Source: Chrysomallon squamiferum (taxonomy: Eukaryota; Mollusca; Gastropoda; Neomphalida; Peltospiridae). From it: a stretch of 64,000 bases of DNA. The translations under genes and the position numbers were made by a program. The notes beneath the pieces are model-generated. The model saw only the letters and a list, made by a program, of their open reading frames with translations, was not told the origin of the DNA and ran no database searches. Numbering within the stretch: the first letter of the stretch is position 1; every line of letters begins with the position of its first letter. Positions 48,319 to 60,779 of this stretch are shown piece after piece. The stretch spans positions 12,555,522 through 12,619,521 of the forward strand of contig CM022668.1 of NCBI GenBank assembly GCA_012295275.1. The letters run 5' to 3'.

Positions 48319-51300
48319 TGTATTTTAGGGACAGAAGTTTGTAGCTGATCTTCTTCCGAATGGTAAAATCAAAGGGATGCAGTCCACTGAATTGTTTCTT
48401 ACTCCAAGTGCTTGGGCGATTCACTGTAAAAAGATGGTGAACCCAGATAAAAAATCTGGTTGTGGTTGGGCATCAGTATGTATCTTTTAAAAATAGATGT
48501 TTTATATTAAAATTATTTATAATTATATAACAATGGTTTAGCTCGAATATATAATTTAATAGGCATTATCTTACAATAAATAAATTGTTTTTCTTAGAAA
48601 ACTTGTTGAGTGAGATGTTACTGGAGATCAGGAAAAAAATAATAAACATGTTTTTGTTATTATTAAAAAAAAAATAATAATTTTGTATTCAGGTAAAGTA
48701 CAGAGGACACAAACTAGATGTCTGGAAATCAAGATGGTGTCGCAAACAACGTCCTAGCAGTCCTTACGCTTCAGTGACCCAGAAATCCCCGGCCAGCTAT
48801 AGGTCCAACAGCCCATTTGCATCAACCAATCAAAAGTCGCCTGCCAGCTACAGGTCAAACAGCCCGTTCATGACAGCCAATCAGAAGTCACCTGCCAGTC
48901 ACAGGTCAAACAGTCCATACGCTTCTGCTGCTCTTAGAACTAACAGTCCAAATGTTTCATCTGTAAGTTTGTTAATAGAATGAAGATGGTGGTGTTTATA
49001 TTTTTTTCATTATTAAGTTACATTTTATAAAACATAAATTAAGAAAAAGAATGTGTTTGAAAATGTGGAGAGAGTGGGAGAGAGATTAAGAGGGTGAAAG
49101 AAAAAGGAAAAGAGAGAAAGAAATTGAAAAAAAAGAAGTGAAATGTAGAGATATATTGACATAATGTGTCACAGAAATATAAACAGATAACAAGTTCTTG
49201 ATAAAAAAAATACAATTTATTTTACAGGATAAATCAGTTGTGTACTGAAGTAATGGATTTATCTCTTAAGTATTGTGTCCCATTAAAACACCAAAGGCAT
49301 AGTCTATTGTTTTAATATAGGATTGTTACAAATACTTTTGGTAGGATGTTATTTATTACAAGTTGTTTCAAGACTATTCTGAAATTTAAAATTACCCAGT
49401 TTATTATAATATCAAAATAAATAATTTGTTATTTACTTTGATTTAGTCTCCTCTCTCTTCTCTTGGTGAAAATGGAGTCAATGGCGACCATGGATCAAGG
49501 GGAACAACTCCAAACACAAATGATGAGAATGCAAAATGTGACTCCATACCATGTCCTGCCCATATAACCTCACTGAAAAATGGTTCTTCAAAGTAAACAT
49601 TTAAAACTGTTATAACAATATTTGTTTAGCTGTTAAGTGATGTTAAAATTTTCCCAATTAATTTTTTTTTTATTTATCTCACTTTTTTAATATTTAAGGC
49701 ATCTATAGACATGAGAAAAAATTATTTGTTTATTTTATGTTTTTCAAAATGCATGGATCCAGTCTTTGTTAATAATAAAGTTTTACAGCAGGATTAAAAA
49801 TCCACTTTATCTTAGTAAAATAAGACACAAAACATTAATTGGAACACAACTATTACTAAGAAATGTATTTAATTTTTGAATGTATAGTAAGATCATGACT
49901 TAATGTGGATTAAATGTTGCAAATCCTTGCAGCTGAAATAAAAATCCATTTTTGATTTTAAAATGATAGATGATGTTTTTAAGTAAAAATGATAAAACTT
50001 TCTTTCATTTATTTTGGCCCTTACCTTCGTTTCTTCCTTCTGTCATATCACAATGTCGAAAACTCTTCTCTATTGCTGTTTTTTCTTACTGTGCTCAAAA
50101 CTGGATGTCATTTGAAGAAGTTAACTAACTTATTTTTACATTTCTTTGTCTTTGACATTGTTTTTAGGTCTCTCATTACCATATATCCAGAAACTGTCCA
50201 AGAAGAAGGTAGGAAAAATATTATTCCTCTGAATTAAAAATATATTCTTAATTTCATTAGATAATCATTTTCAGACCTATTATCACATATTTTTGGAAGC
50301 AGTAATAATGCTATTTTCTAACATTATCTGTAACTCACTGATAAATAATTTTTGACTATGCAGTAAATTATTTTAGCATTACAATTTTAAAAGTTATTTT
50401 TGAATAATATATATTTTATTTATATTAGTTTTAGGGATCTCTCATTCTTCGCATCATTTTAACATCAGCGTTTTAAATTTAAAAATTTTTTAAGTATAGT
50501 GTAATATTTATATGTTTATTTTTAGCTCTGAATTTATCTATGTCTGGTCCTCATGCTAAGAAACCAGCCTCGGCCATTGAGGTAGATAAAACAGATGAAA
50601 ACAAACCTGCCTTCGCTGATAAGGTTCACATTCCAGGCAGTCAGACGCTGTGTTGTCGGCCATCTTTAAAATATTCATCACTTGGGAAGAGGAGTAATGA
50701 TATGTATGTTTGTTTTTTATTTTATAAAATAAACAACAAAAACAATAACAATAATAATAACAAATAAATAATTATTATTGTTGTTGTTGTTATTATAATT
50801 TTTTATTTATTTATTATTATTATTTATTATTTAATTATTTTTTATTTTTTATTTTATTTTATTTTTTTAAATTTATTTTTTTATTTATTTTTTCTTGTTG
50901 TTAAAAATATTTACAGTTCAGAATTGTTATTTTTATAAACTTTGAAATACACACAAATATATTCTGTTTTTTTTTTAATATGGATTTTAAATTTTAACTT
51001 TTAAAATTTAATTTAGAAATTAGTATTATCTATTTATTTTAAGTATGGATCAAGGATTTGTATTTTAAATTTAATTAGTCGTACATTTTTCATTTGTTTT
51101 AAAGATTTATAAACATGGTGGGGTTTTTTTTTCTTTTTCTTTTTTTTTTTTTTTTTTTGAGTCAAAAAAAAATTATGTTGGAGTCATAAATTTAAACTTT
51201 GATTTATGGATGTTTAATTTATTTGCAGAGATCCAAACATTCTTGTTGAATGTGAGCGTTTTTCAAACTATGATAAAATCCAGCCATTTACAGTTACCAT

Positions 51301-51943
51301 AACAACCAATGCAATGATTGTAATGGTGAGTTACGTCCTCTTTGAGAACCTAAAATTTAAAATTTAAAATTTACAAAAAATTATGAATGCAAAATTTAAA
51401 TTAAAAAAAAAAAAAAAACATTCATGGAATGTAAGACTGGTATAGTAATTTATAAAATGATTTGTTATCAGTATTAATGTAAAATATTTTAATTTGTTAT
51501 ATTTTTATAGACTTTAAACCAAGAAAAGTATAAAAAAAACAAAATTAATAATAATAATAATAAATAAATAAAAAAGAGAAAATTTGATATTTAAAAATAA
51601 GTAACAATATCAATATTCATAATAAATAACAATTATTTTTTTAAATTACTAAAAAAATATAATTCAATTTTAATAAAATATGTTAAACAGTACATATGTT
51701 TATTTCTGCAGGACTATCACAGTCACATGACCGCCAGTGAAGTGGTGGGGTATCTGGGGGGGAAGTGGGACCCTCAAACACAGCGTAAGCAATATTTATT
51801 TTAAGTTTGCAGAATAATGCTTCTGTATTGATAATCTTTAGAGTTTTTACATATATATACGTGTCTGTGTGTGTTTGAGTATGATTGTGCATATGTGTAT
51901 GTGTGTGTGATAATGTGCCAGTATGATGTTGTATATGTGTGTG

Positions 51944-51984
<41 letters not shown>

Positions 51985-52073
51985 GTCTGTCTGTTTTCTA
52001 TCTTTGGTCTTAAGAGACTGTTAATATTCAACGCTTTTTGTTTCTTTTAAGCTGTTATTGAATTTGGATTCTC

Positions 52074-52106
<33 letters not shown>

Positions 52107-54853
52107 AATCCAATCTATATGACTTTATCATATACAGTTGCCATTTATTTTTTTACTTTTTTTTTTTTTATTAATATTATTGTAGATAATCTAAAATTTC
52201 TACTGCTGTTTCAGATATCACAATTCTAGAAGCGTTTCCATGTCGATGTCGCCTTGGTGACAAGGACCGAGCCCCATCTACAGAAGAAGAGGTTAGAGTC
52301 ATTAAAAAAATTTAATATATTTTTAATTAATTAATTAAATTTTTTTTTTTTTTTTAATTTTTATCGTTATATTTATTATCAGTTGAATGTGAATGAAAAT
52401 TTTCTTTCTTTTAAATTTTTTTTTTTTTCTCTCTCTCCACAGATCCGACAGAATATGAGTCGAGCTTGTCTTCAGCTGGTGGGGTGGTACCACAGCCACC
52501 CCCACTGTCAGCCCGACCCCTCCCTGAAGGATATTGACTGTCAGATGTCCTATCAGCTGAAGATGAAGGGTTCTGGTACAACTTATCATCCGTGTTTAGG
52601 TTTTATTGTCTGTGAGTAACGTCTTTGATTATTTTATAAACTTTATTTATTATACATGTGTGTGTGTTTATTTTTATTTTTAAAATTATACATTATTATT
52701 ATTAAGAAGTCAGAACTGTTTATAATCAATTTTAAAAAAAATTATGATAATGGAGGTTTACAAATTTTCTTGTTTTGTATGTATCTTTGGAGAAAATATA
52801 CAGTTCATAGCAGAATGATAAAAATGTGCACAATGCTTTATTTGAAAAAAATAAAAATTTTGAAAAGAAAAAAGAAAAGAAAAATGATTGGCTGCTGTTT
52901 TTCATGGTCAGCTGAGGAGGATTATCTTTCTTTGAGTGATCTTCTGTACAAATATTGACTTTTCTTTTAACTTCTGCTGTTAATGAATTCTGCTCTCTGA
53001 ATTTAAATACAGTGTGCAAAAATAAAGTTATCTTACTGAAGATGTGCAGTTAATAAGTAAATGCCTCATTTCTGGCAGTCAGGATTATAATATTGAGTTT
53101 AAACTGCATTCTAGGTCCTGAAAATTCCAAAGATGGAAGCTTTAGATATTTCATGAATACCTTTTTTTTTTTTAATAACTATGTTTCTAAACCAGAAATG
53201 TTTTATATGTTCCATCAAAACCAAATAAAGGTAATTTTTCATAAAATCTTTGACTCAGTTTTGTTTTATTTTAGTTTTAGTCATTTTTAGAAAAGTTAAT
53301 TATGGTGTTTTGTTTCTTTCAGCAACATATGATGTGAAGCCTAATAAAAATGATGCAGTTTTTCAAGCTTTCTGGGCCATGCCACCTCCTGAGGTATTTT
53401 AACACTGAAACATTCTCAATTTAAATTAACTTCCACAGAAGTAACAGAATGTTATGCAGTTTATACACTCCACATGAAATCTCTCTAGATTTTTTAATTT
53501 TATTGCCTGTGAATATCTCAGTTTGACAGTTAACACAAAGGTTAGTAGGTCTGAGTTTTACTGTTCCAGGATCAGTCTCCCTTTGGGAAATAAATCAATT
53601 TATTTCCCATTCTAGCCAGAGCTCTTACTTTGCTTCAAATGATTGTTATTTTGTTGTTCTAGTATATCATTTCTAAACTGTTTCATTATTAAATAATATT
53701 ATGTTATTTTCACACTATGTTTTATAACTTGAACAGTTATGAACTGGAGAACTGTTTGATTCAAATCTTTTTTTTTTTCTTTTTTTTTAATACAATTGAT
53801 ATTCATGAATTTCATTTAAATTTCAAAAATATATATTTAAATCTTTATTATATATTATTATTCTTTTTTTTTTCAGCAATATCCAGATGGTTATGGTATT
53901 CCTATGAAGATGAAGTATTCCATATATCAGAACACATCTCTGTCTGAAGAACTCTTATCAGAAATGGTTCGTACAGCTTAAAATTGTTAATATCCCAAGT
54001 GACAAATGTGATCTTTTATTTATTATTATTGTTATGGTTTTTATATATATATAATATATGATATATATTTTTTTTAATTTCAGAAAAAGATAACAGATTT
54101 CTATAGAGATGCCCCAGACAGAGTTAGCTTTCTTGAAAAGTGGATAAACAACAAAACATTTATTGAAAAATTAAAGGTAATTTTATATATTAGTTTATTT
54201 ATATACTGTTTTATTTTAATTTTTTTTTAAATAATAATTTAAATAGTTACAAATCATTAATATTATTTTGTATATTTTTAAGACATCCAGTACTTAATGT
54301 CTTGTTGGGGGTTTTTTCTTTATATTTTTTGTTTATTCATTTATTTTTTTATATTAATATTAAAAGTTGATGTTTTATCATATAAAATAAAAAACAATGT
54401 TTTTATTATTTTGTTCCATTATTCTATTAAACCAAAATTTATTTAATTTTTATTACCCATAAACTGATGTATTTTATTAACAATTCCACTCTGTCAAAAT
54501 TTATGTTATTTTGGTTTATTATCAGTTAAAGTAATTGTTTTATTTAATTATATCAATATCAAAACATTTCAATAAAAAAAAAACAATTAAAAAAAAAAAT
54601 AATCTCTAACATTTTGTTTGGCTTTTTCAGACTAGCACAACTAAAGTAATTAAATTTCTAAACTGAAATATGTAACTGCATAATATAAAAATTTAAAAAA
54701 TATTAATGATTAGTATCTATTTAATGTAACATTCAAAATCTTGGTCATTTCTTTTATGATCAGTCTTCCTTGTCGACCAAACTGCCAAGTGACCAGGTGG
54801 AGAAAGGGACATTTCTGGACTACGTCCAAGAACTGTTGCTGCCCAAGAAATGA
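47656..54853 (+). CDS. MPND: MPN domain-containing protein: N-terminal RAMA domain and C-terminal JAMM isopeptidase domain
   Basis: Exons: 47656-47838, 48329-48475, 48693-48962, 49447-49592, 50168-50208, 50526-50703, 51229-51325, 51712-51784, 52215-52291, 52443-52611, 53323-53393, 53877-53966, 54084-54176, 54764-54853; 574 residues, phases consistent. N-terminus (about 34-128): RAMA-type domain, VTLSTLLQDKIIEPGEGVLS, FLTPSAWA and GCGWASVKYRG. Middle: low-complexity linker with 17-residue repeats rich in Ser-Pro. C-terminal half: MPN domain with glutamate in SEVVGYLGGKW and a complete JAMM motif HSH-x7-S-xx-D (YHSHPHCQPDPSLKDID), so a zinc isopeptidase is expected. In mammals MPND has been linked to N6-methyladenine sensing with ASXL1 (established literature). 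Longer than human MPND mainly through the linker. The donor at 53967 (GTTCGT) is weak, but family similarity fixes the frame. Starts from a shared region with COPS8. Confidence 0.94.
48030..48320. repeat. (ATT)n-rich tract before MPND exon 2
   Basis: Interrupted ATT/GTT/ATC triplets, running almost to the acceptor GTATTTTAG at 48328. Confidence 0.9.
48761..48930 (+). repeat. 51-bp coding minisatellite in MPND exon 3
   Basis: Three full 17-codon units of the form KSPASYRSNSPFASTNQ, plus partial units before (SSPYASVTQ) and after (RTNSPN). The reading frame is kept, with two Ser-Pro sites per unit. Confidence 0.92.
51945..51985. repeat. (GT)n microsatellite
   Basis: Nearly pure GT tract in the MPND intron between 51784 and 52215; frames made of repeated Thr-His on the other strand are artefacts. 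Confidence 0.9.
52820..53000 (+). mobile_element. Partial copy of the 57580 hAT-type element family
   Basis: ATGTGCACAATGCTTTA, GGTCAGCTGAGGAGG and TCTTCTGTACAAATATTG occur in the same order and spacing as ATGTGCACAGTGCTTTA, GGTCAGTTTCTGAGAGG and TCTTCTGTACAAAAATTG inside 57697-57880. Terminal repeats are not clear, so it is a truncated or very worn copy in an MPND intron. Confidence 0.6.
53555..53640 (+). repeat. Possible 5' portion of the dispersed mollusc repeat
   Basis: CCAGGATCAGTCTCCCTTTG then ATTTCCCATTCTAGCCAGAG resembles the upstream half of the family (GGATCGATCCCCGTCGGTGG, then TATTTCTCGTTCCAGCCAGT). Very diverged. Confidence 0.35.
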
Positions 54854-55600
54854 CCAGACTTGGGTAAAAGACTTGACCTGTTTGGACTGAATAAGTGGCA
54901 GATTAATTTTGATGGAGCAGGTCAATACATAGGATTTACAATGGGGCATTTATAACTCTGCGAAAAAGAAAGAAGAAATTTGCTACTGTTAAAAATAACA
55001 CTGGCTGTAGTTGTCAGAGTTATTTAACATAGTGATTGTAAAGATTGAGAAGTGAATGTGTAAAATGATAAAAAGTGGATGTCTGATTTGATGAAGTGAC
55101 ATTCTCAGTGAAGTGGCAAATTGGATTGATGATGCATTTTTGGATTTATATACTGTTCAGTATGGATTACTGATGAAGTGACATTCTTTACCCATGAAGT
55201 GACAATCTGTATGAAGTGGCATATACCAGATAGATGAACTTTGGATTGACATAACATTCATTATGGATTATCTACTGATTTGTTGAAACGACAATCTGGA
55301 CTGAAGATGCAAGTGTTTGCTGATGAAGTGATGGTTCAAACTGATGCTGGTTTAGAATGATGAAGAGGAAATCATTACAGAAGAAGTGGGAGTACACATG
55401 TATAAAACATTTATGAAGTAATTTGTATTGATAAAAATAACAATATAGATTGATAAATTGGTAACAGTATATTTTACAGTATTGACTGATGAAATAACTG
55501 GACTCCTTGTTTTGTATTTTAATGGTATTTACAGATGAAGTGAGTCCAGACTGATAAAATAATAGTATTCACTGACGAAGTAACAATCCAGGCTTCTCTA
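54854..55600 (+). repeat. MPND 3' UTR with degenerate 'TGATGAAGTGACA' repeats
   Basis: Between about 55070 and 55600 the motif ACTGATGAAGTGACAATC and close variants recurs about ten times at irregular spacing of 25-70 bp. Sequence directly after the stop is probably 3' UTR. No clear polyadenylation signal could be picked among the A-rich sites. Confidence 0.6.
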
Positions 55601-55988
55601 GTCACCCATCTTGACCAGATTAATCAAGAAAGTTCTAACCATTAAATCACTTACTCATCATTACATTTATTATTAGCATTAACCTCTTTATTACAAGAAC
55701 AGTTGCCCTTAATAGTGGATAATAACTGATTGTGACAGAACATTTGATTTAAAAAAAAAAAAATTATAAATAATAATTGAAAAAATCATAGTTTTCTGGC
55801 AGAATGATTTTGAATGAGGCCAACAGAGTTTTAAGATTTCTGTACACATATTTTTTTTACTAAAAAAAGATTATTTGAAAATGATTCTGGGTTGTGAACA
55901 ATTACATAATAATAATATTGTTCAAAGAAAGTGCATCTTGTATAATTACACACATACACATGCAGGCACACATGCACCTATCTATATC

Positions 55989-56023
<35 letters not shown>

Positions 56024-56791
56024 TTAGCAATCTCCTGCCCATGTCTATGTTACTGAGATCCCAGTCTACCTCCTTCAGTTATAACATCAGGATAATACCA
56101 TCCCTAGTCCTTTTTATCCACTGAAGATCCAGATCCAGTCATTATTCAGCATTGTAACATCAAAATTCAGAACTCGATCCATCTGCATAATCAGAACATT
56201 CTAGACCTTGATCTGTTTATATAAACTCAAAATACCAGTCCTGGATCCATATAAATATTTAAAATCCCTTTTCTTGATCCGTGTAAACAATATTGGCCCT
56301 TAATTTGTATAAAATTAAAATCTAGGTTCTTCATAAAAAACCTCTTCTTGATTTTTCTATATATTATTTCTTGATGATCATTTTTATGTTCAGTTTTGAA
56401 AATTAAAATTGATGTTTCATCATCTTTACTTAATACGTAAATTTTGTCCTACCCATTATGTTAGGACTGTGTAACTTGTCTTATTAATGTGATTATATAT
56501 TAATATGTGTTTGTTATGTGCAATAATACTTACACTGCCAGGAAATTTATATTTAGCTAATTATTTTGATTTGTATTGATTTCTCTTGACTGGGCTGGAA
56601 AAATATTAGTGTTTTATTTTTTTTTTTTTTTTTTTTTTTTTTACATGGCCAGTAATTTCTGTAATACTCTTGTTCAGAGTTTTATTTTATTACATGGTTC
56701 CTATACATCTTCAGAATCCACACAAGTCGAACATTTGTGAAAGGTTGTCAAACTTAATTACTTAAATATCTTCAAGTTTCAGGAAAATAGA

Positions 56792-56837
<46 letters not shown>

Positions 56838-57579
56838 AGAGAGTGAGAGAGAGAGAGAGAGAGAGAGATCTTCTTAACTTTCTGATAAAATTTTGTGTGG
56901 GAACCATGTATTAAAATTAATACACTTTACATACATATATGACCATATCACATGAAAACTGTTCATTTTTTATATTTTATTTTTAATATAAATTAAAGAG
57001 AAAAAAGACAAAGGCACATTTTATTAGATAGTTACATACACACAAATGCACAGTAGCAAATACACAATTTAATTACATAACTTGGTATATACAGCATAAT
57101 GAATTTTGTAATTTTGTAATTGTATATTATTTAATCTATGCAATTTTAATGTGTTGTTTATTCAGATTTGTCTATGGTTGTGAGTCTGTGTTTTATATAT
57201 ATATATATATATTTAGTATACAGCAATATCTATGTAAGTACATGTAATTGTTAGTGCAATCTGTACAGCTGGTGTATAATGGGTTCAAACCACAGACATG
57301 ATTCCTAGTTAACTGAAGATGTAATGTTATCTAAAATAGACTGCTAACTTTTAACAGTGTGTTCCAGAAACAATACAGAGAGTAAAGTTCTGTTTTCAGA
57401 TATCCAATACAGGAATAATTAATTATGAATATCAGAAATTTAATTTTAAATGTCCTATTTTTTTTTCCTCTGAAAAAATCTATTTTGTTAAATATTAAGA
57501 CATAGGTAATGCTATCTAAATGCAAAAAAACTGGAATTAAAGTTTATGTAGATGATACCCATATATTGTTATACTGGAT
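55601..57579. other. Intergenic AT-rich stretch
   Basis: No exon seen on either strand. Contains a (GAGAGT)n/(GA)n tract at 56795-56869 and several degenerate 'AGATCCAGATCCAG'-like stretches near 56110-56290. Confidence 0.45.
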
Positions 57580-57959
57580 CTGAGGTTTTCAAACTTTTCT
57601 TTAACTGTACCCTTTGAGAAAATATTTGTTTGATATGTACCCCTTTCCTAATATGACAGCAGAGCAGCTTCAATATGGACACTTAATATGTCAGCCATAT
57701 GTGCACAGTGCTTTAACTGGATAAAATATAATCCAAAATAATAATTTTTGAAATTAATATAAAATTTGAAAAATGATTCAGGACCATTTTTTGAATATTC
57801 AGGTCAGTTTCTGAGAGGTCAGGCAAGAATGATTAACATTCTTTAAGTGGTCTTCTGTACAAAAATTGTTTTTATTTTTTGCATCTGCCATTACTGATTT
57901 TTGCACACATAATCCCTAGTGTATCCAAAGGGATATGTGTACCAGTTTGATAATCTCTG
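57580..57959. mobile_element. Non-autonomous hAT-type element with target-site duplication
   Basis: Ends are inverted: left CTGAGGTTTTCAAACTTTT, right (- strand) CAGAGATTATCAAACTGG; near each end is a GTACCC/GTACAC and CCCTTTG block. Flanking octamers TACTGGAT (57572-57579) and TACTAGGC (57960-57967) agree at 5 of 8, fitting a worn 8-bp duplication. The tip resembles hAT (Charlie-like) CAGNGGTTCTCAAACT termini. No transposase frame. Confidence 0.7.
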
Positions 57960-58402
57960 TACTAGGCTAATGAAAATGTAATAATATTTATGATGCATCA
58001 GACAATCTGAGACAACAGTGTGTTGTGACTGTTAAAGTGGTCACTATGGATACAAGGGAAATCAGAACTGTGACTGCTGTGACATCACAAAAGGTTAAAA
58101 TAATGGCTGTTCATAACCAGAGTGTGCAGATACAATAAAACAAAACCAAATGAAATGAAATGAAATAAAACTAATATGTGTAATTTAGAATGATATTATT
58201 TATTGTAAAATGATTTAATTTATATTGGTTCCCAATTTATTGTTTTTATATATAATACCCCATCATCTTGCAATAAAGTGATTTTTCCCTAATCCTGGTT
58301 GTTGTTGTTTTTCTATCTTTAGTTGTATTTTTTATATGTATTGATAGTGTTACAAGAACATGATATTCATTAATGTATTTCACTGAAATGAACAGTCTAA
58401 AC

Positions 58403-58687
58403 CAGTCATGGGCAAACTGCAGTCCACATAGCTTTCTGAGTGGCCCACCTAATTTCACAAGGAAAATAATGTTAATTCAAATTTTATAAAATGAGTCTAT
58501 TTTGAATCTACTAATATACTAAAACACATTTTTTTTTTTTTTTATTACAACAGTTCCTGAAGTAAGTGAAAATGAAAAATTTCTTAAAATAAACTCTACA
58601 TTAAAAACACAAAATCACCTAAATTAGCATCCGAGGATGAGCCATGTCTCATGTAGCCTGCTTCTTGAAAAAGGTTGGCCATGCCTG
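58403..58687. mobile_element. Second non-autonomous hAT-type element with target-site duplication
   Basis: Left CAGTCATGGGCAAACTGCAG, right (- strand) CAGGCATGGCCAACCTTTTT. Flanking octamers GTCTAAAC (58395-58402) and ATCTAAAT (58688-58695) agree at 6 of 8. The GGGCAAACT + GTGGCCCACCTAATTT pattern is characteristic of hAT miniature elements. 285 bp, no coding capacity. Confidence 0.75.
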
Positions 58688-59317
58688 ATCTAAATACACA
58701 GAGTAAATTTCTGTTTGAACAGCTTGTCTGCCCCTGTCTCCAGCCTTTCCAAAACATGATGATAAAATAAACATGAAGCTATATAAAAGCTACTGTTTTG
58801 GTTTGTTTTATACAAAAATTTTTTTTTTTTAAATATGTACAAAATCGTAATTTTTTTATTTTATCATTTTTTTTTTTTATCATACTTTTTTATTAGCAAA
58901 GTATGGTTGCCAGCAAAAACAATCACAAAGAAATATGAAAAATATTTTCAGATTTATTATTTTATTTCTTCATGTTAAGAATAAATTAAAAATATTTTTT
59001 TTTAAATATAAATATATATATATACACACACACATATATTTTTTTTTACACATATTTTATCATCATGCTTCAAACATTACACATTTGAACAATGTAAAAA
59101 ACAAAACTGAAAGTGACATTTTTTCTCCTTTATCATAATTAATTCCATTCTATTTCTTTCATAATGCAGCCATGATAATAATTAATGAACTTGATTTGCT
59201 TTTATGCTGGTTTTTTCATATTTTCAGTGACATCATTAGCACTGTCTTTGATTACTGTCTTACTAGAAACAGTACCTCTGTAGTTCTCTCTTTTCTCTAC
59301 ATGTCTCAATATTTTTG

Positions 59318-59965
59318 TCACAATTTAGTACTGCTGTGAACATGGTTTGCATACTCTGGATTTTCCTTGGCATACTTTTGGAGGTAACTACATGTAAGTT
59401 TCATTTTAACATTTTTTGATGAAAAAAAGTCAAATGCAGCCTGAAAAAGATTAACATTTTTTTTTTTTTTCTTTTAATTTTTAAATTTTAAAAAAAATGA
59501 AGAGGAAATTTTAATAAGACCCTATGAAGATTATATCTGATTTTTTTATTTATATAGAAACACTGAATAAATATAATTTAATTTAATTTTTAAACTGGAA
59601 AAAATGCATTAAGATTAAAACATTTAATTTTGAAGTCAGTGGGTATTTTGAAAGAATTATACAGGCATTTTTAATTTATAATAAGATAAGGATCATTAAA
59701 TAATAATTATTTTTCATAAGTTTTTTTTATTTATTTATTTATTTAAAAACACCTAAAATTATAATAAATTAATATTAAATTTTGAAGTGTAACATTTAGC
59801 CTTTGATCTAAAAAAATAAGTAAGTGTTTAATTTGTGGGGGGTTTTTAACTTCAGTATACAGTGAAACTACCTATTATAATATAATATAATATAATATAG
59901 TAAATGCTGATAAAACAATTTTTTAAATTACTATTACCACAGTGATATTATATCTATAAAATAAA

Positions 59966-60029
<64 letters not shown>

Positions 60030-60729
60030 ATTAATGTTACATGTGATTTTAAAATAACTTTAATTTTACCTTTGCCAACAGTTTTGCCACACCCTTCCCT
60101 CTGAAGACGGGTGGGACCTCTGTGTGGTAGAGATCAGCTACGTCATCACTTAACCACTCATACTGCAAACAAGCTTTTTCTTTATCTGAAATAATTCGTA
60201 TTCTATAATTAATCATTCATTATTTTGTATTTGTTAGTTCTGAAATAACGTTTTATAATTAATACGTTCAAATAAATTAAAAATTAAAATAATAATAAGA
60301 AGAAGAAAGAAAGAAAGAAAGAATTTGTTGTTATTATTATTAATAAAAAATTGGAATTAACACGATGATCCGTGAAGGATATACACATTACATGAATTTA
60401 TTTTTTCTTTATTATTATTATTATTATTATTTTAACTCAAAATTGCTGTTGTTGTTGTTGTTTTCCTGTCTTTTTTCATTATTATTCAAATTTATTTAAG
60501 AATGAAATGTAATTTCTTTTACAACTGTGTGCGTAACACAAGTTGTCTGAACTTTAATCTCTTCATTCACAATTCAGTTTAAATTGGTAAACTACGCCCA
60601 CAGTAATAAACATACAAATGTTAATGATAACTGTGCTGTCATAAGCATACCATTATTTATTTTGATGAAAAATTCTTTATTTTCTGGGTTGTGACAAACT
60701 GATAATTCTGAATCTAAACTTGAAGTCAT
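59318..60729 (-). CDS. NATD1: NATD1-like GNAT-fold N-acetyltransferase domain protein
   Basis: Exons in transcript order: 60729-60651, 60185-60070, 59440-59318; GT-AG, phases agree, 105 residues. Seen: VCHNPENKEFFIKINNG (N-terminal strands), ACLQYEWLSDDVADLYHTEV, PPVFRGKGVAKLLAK (the acetyl-CoA-binding RGxGxA loop) and AAFDFFSSKNVKMKLTCSYL, QKYAKENPEY. This is the whole small-domain family, close in length to vertebrate NATD1. The substrate is unknown for the family. No in-frame stop separates the chosen ATG from upstream sequence, and CTTAG about 30 bp upstream could be an acceptor, so the start may lie in an earlier exon. Confidence 0.91.
59955..60028. repeat. (ATT)n microsatellite
   Basis: About 24 near-perfect ATT units in the second NATD1 intron. 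Confidence 0.95.
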
Positions 60730-60779
60730 AACTATTACTTTCCTATTTGGACTAAGGAAAAATGAAAGTGGTCTTTAAA

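Noticed and set aside
57270-57300. Possible tRNA B-box (GGGTTCAAACCAC)
   Set aside because: No matching A-box or cloverleaf stems could be found around it.
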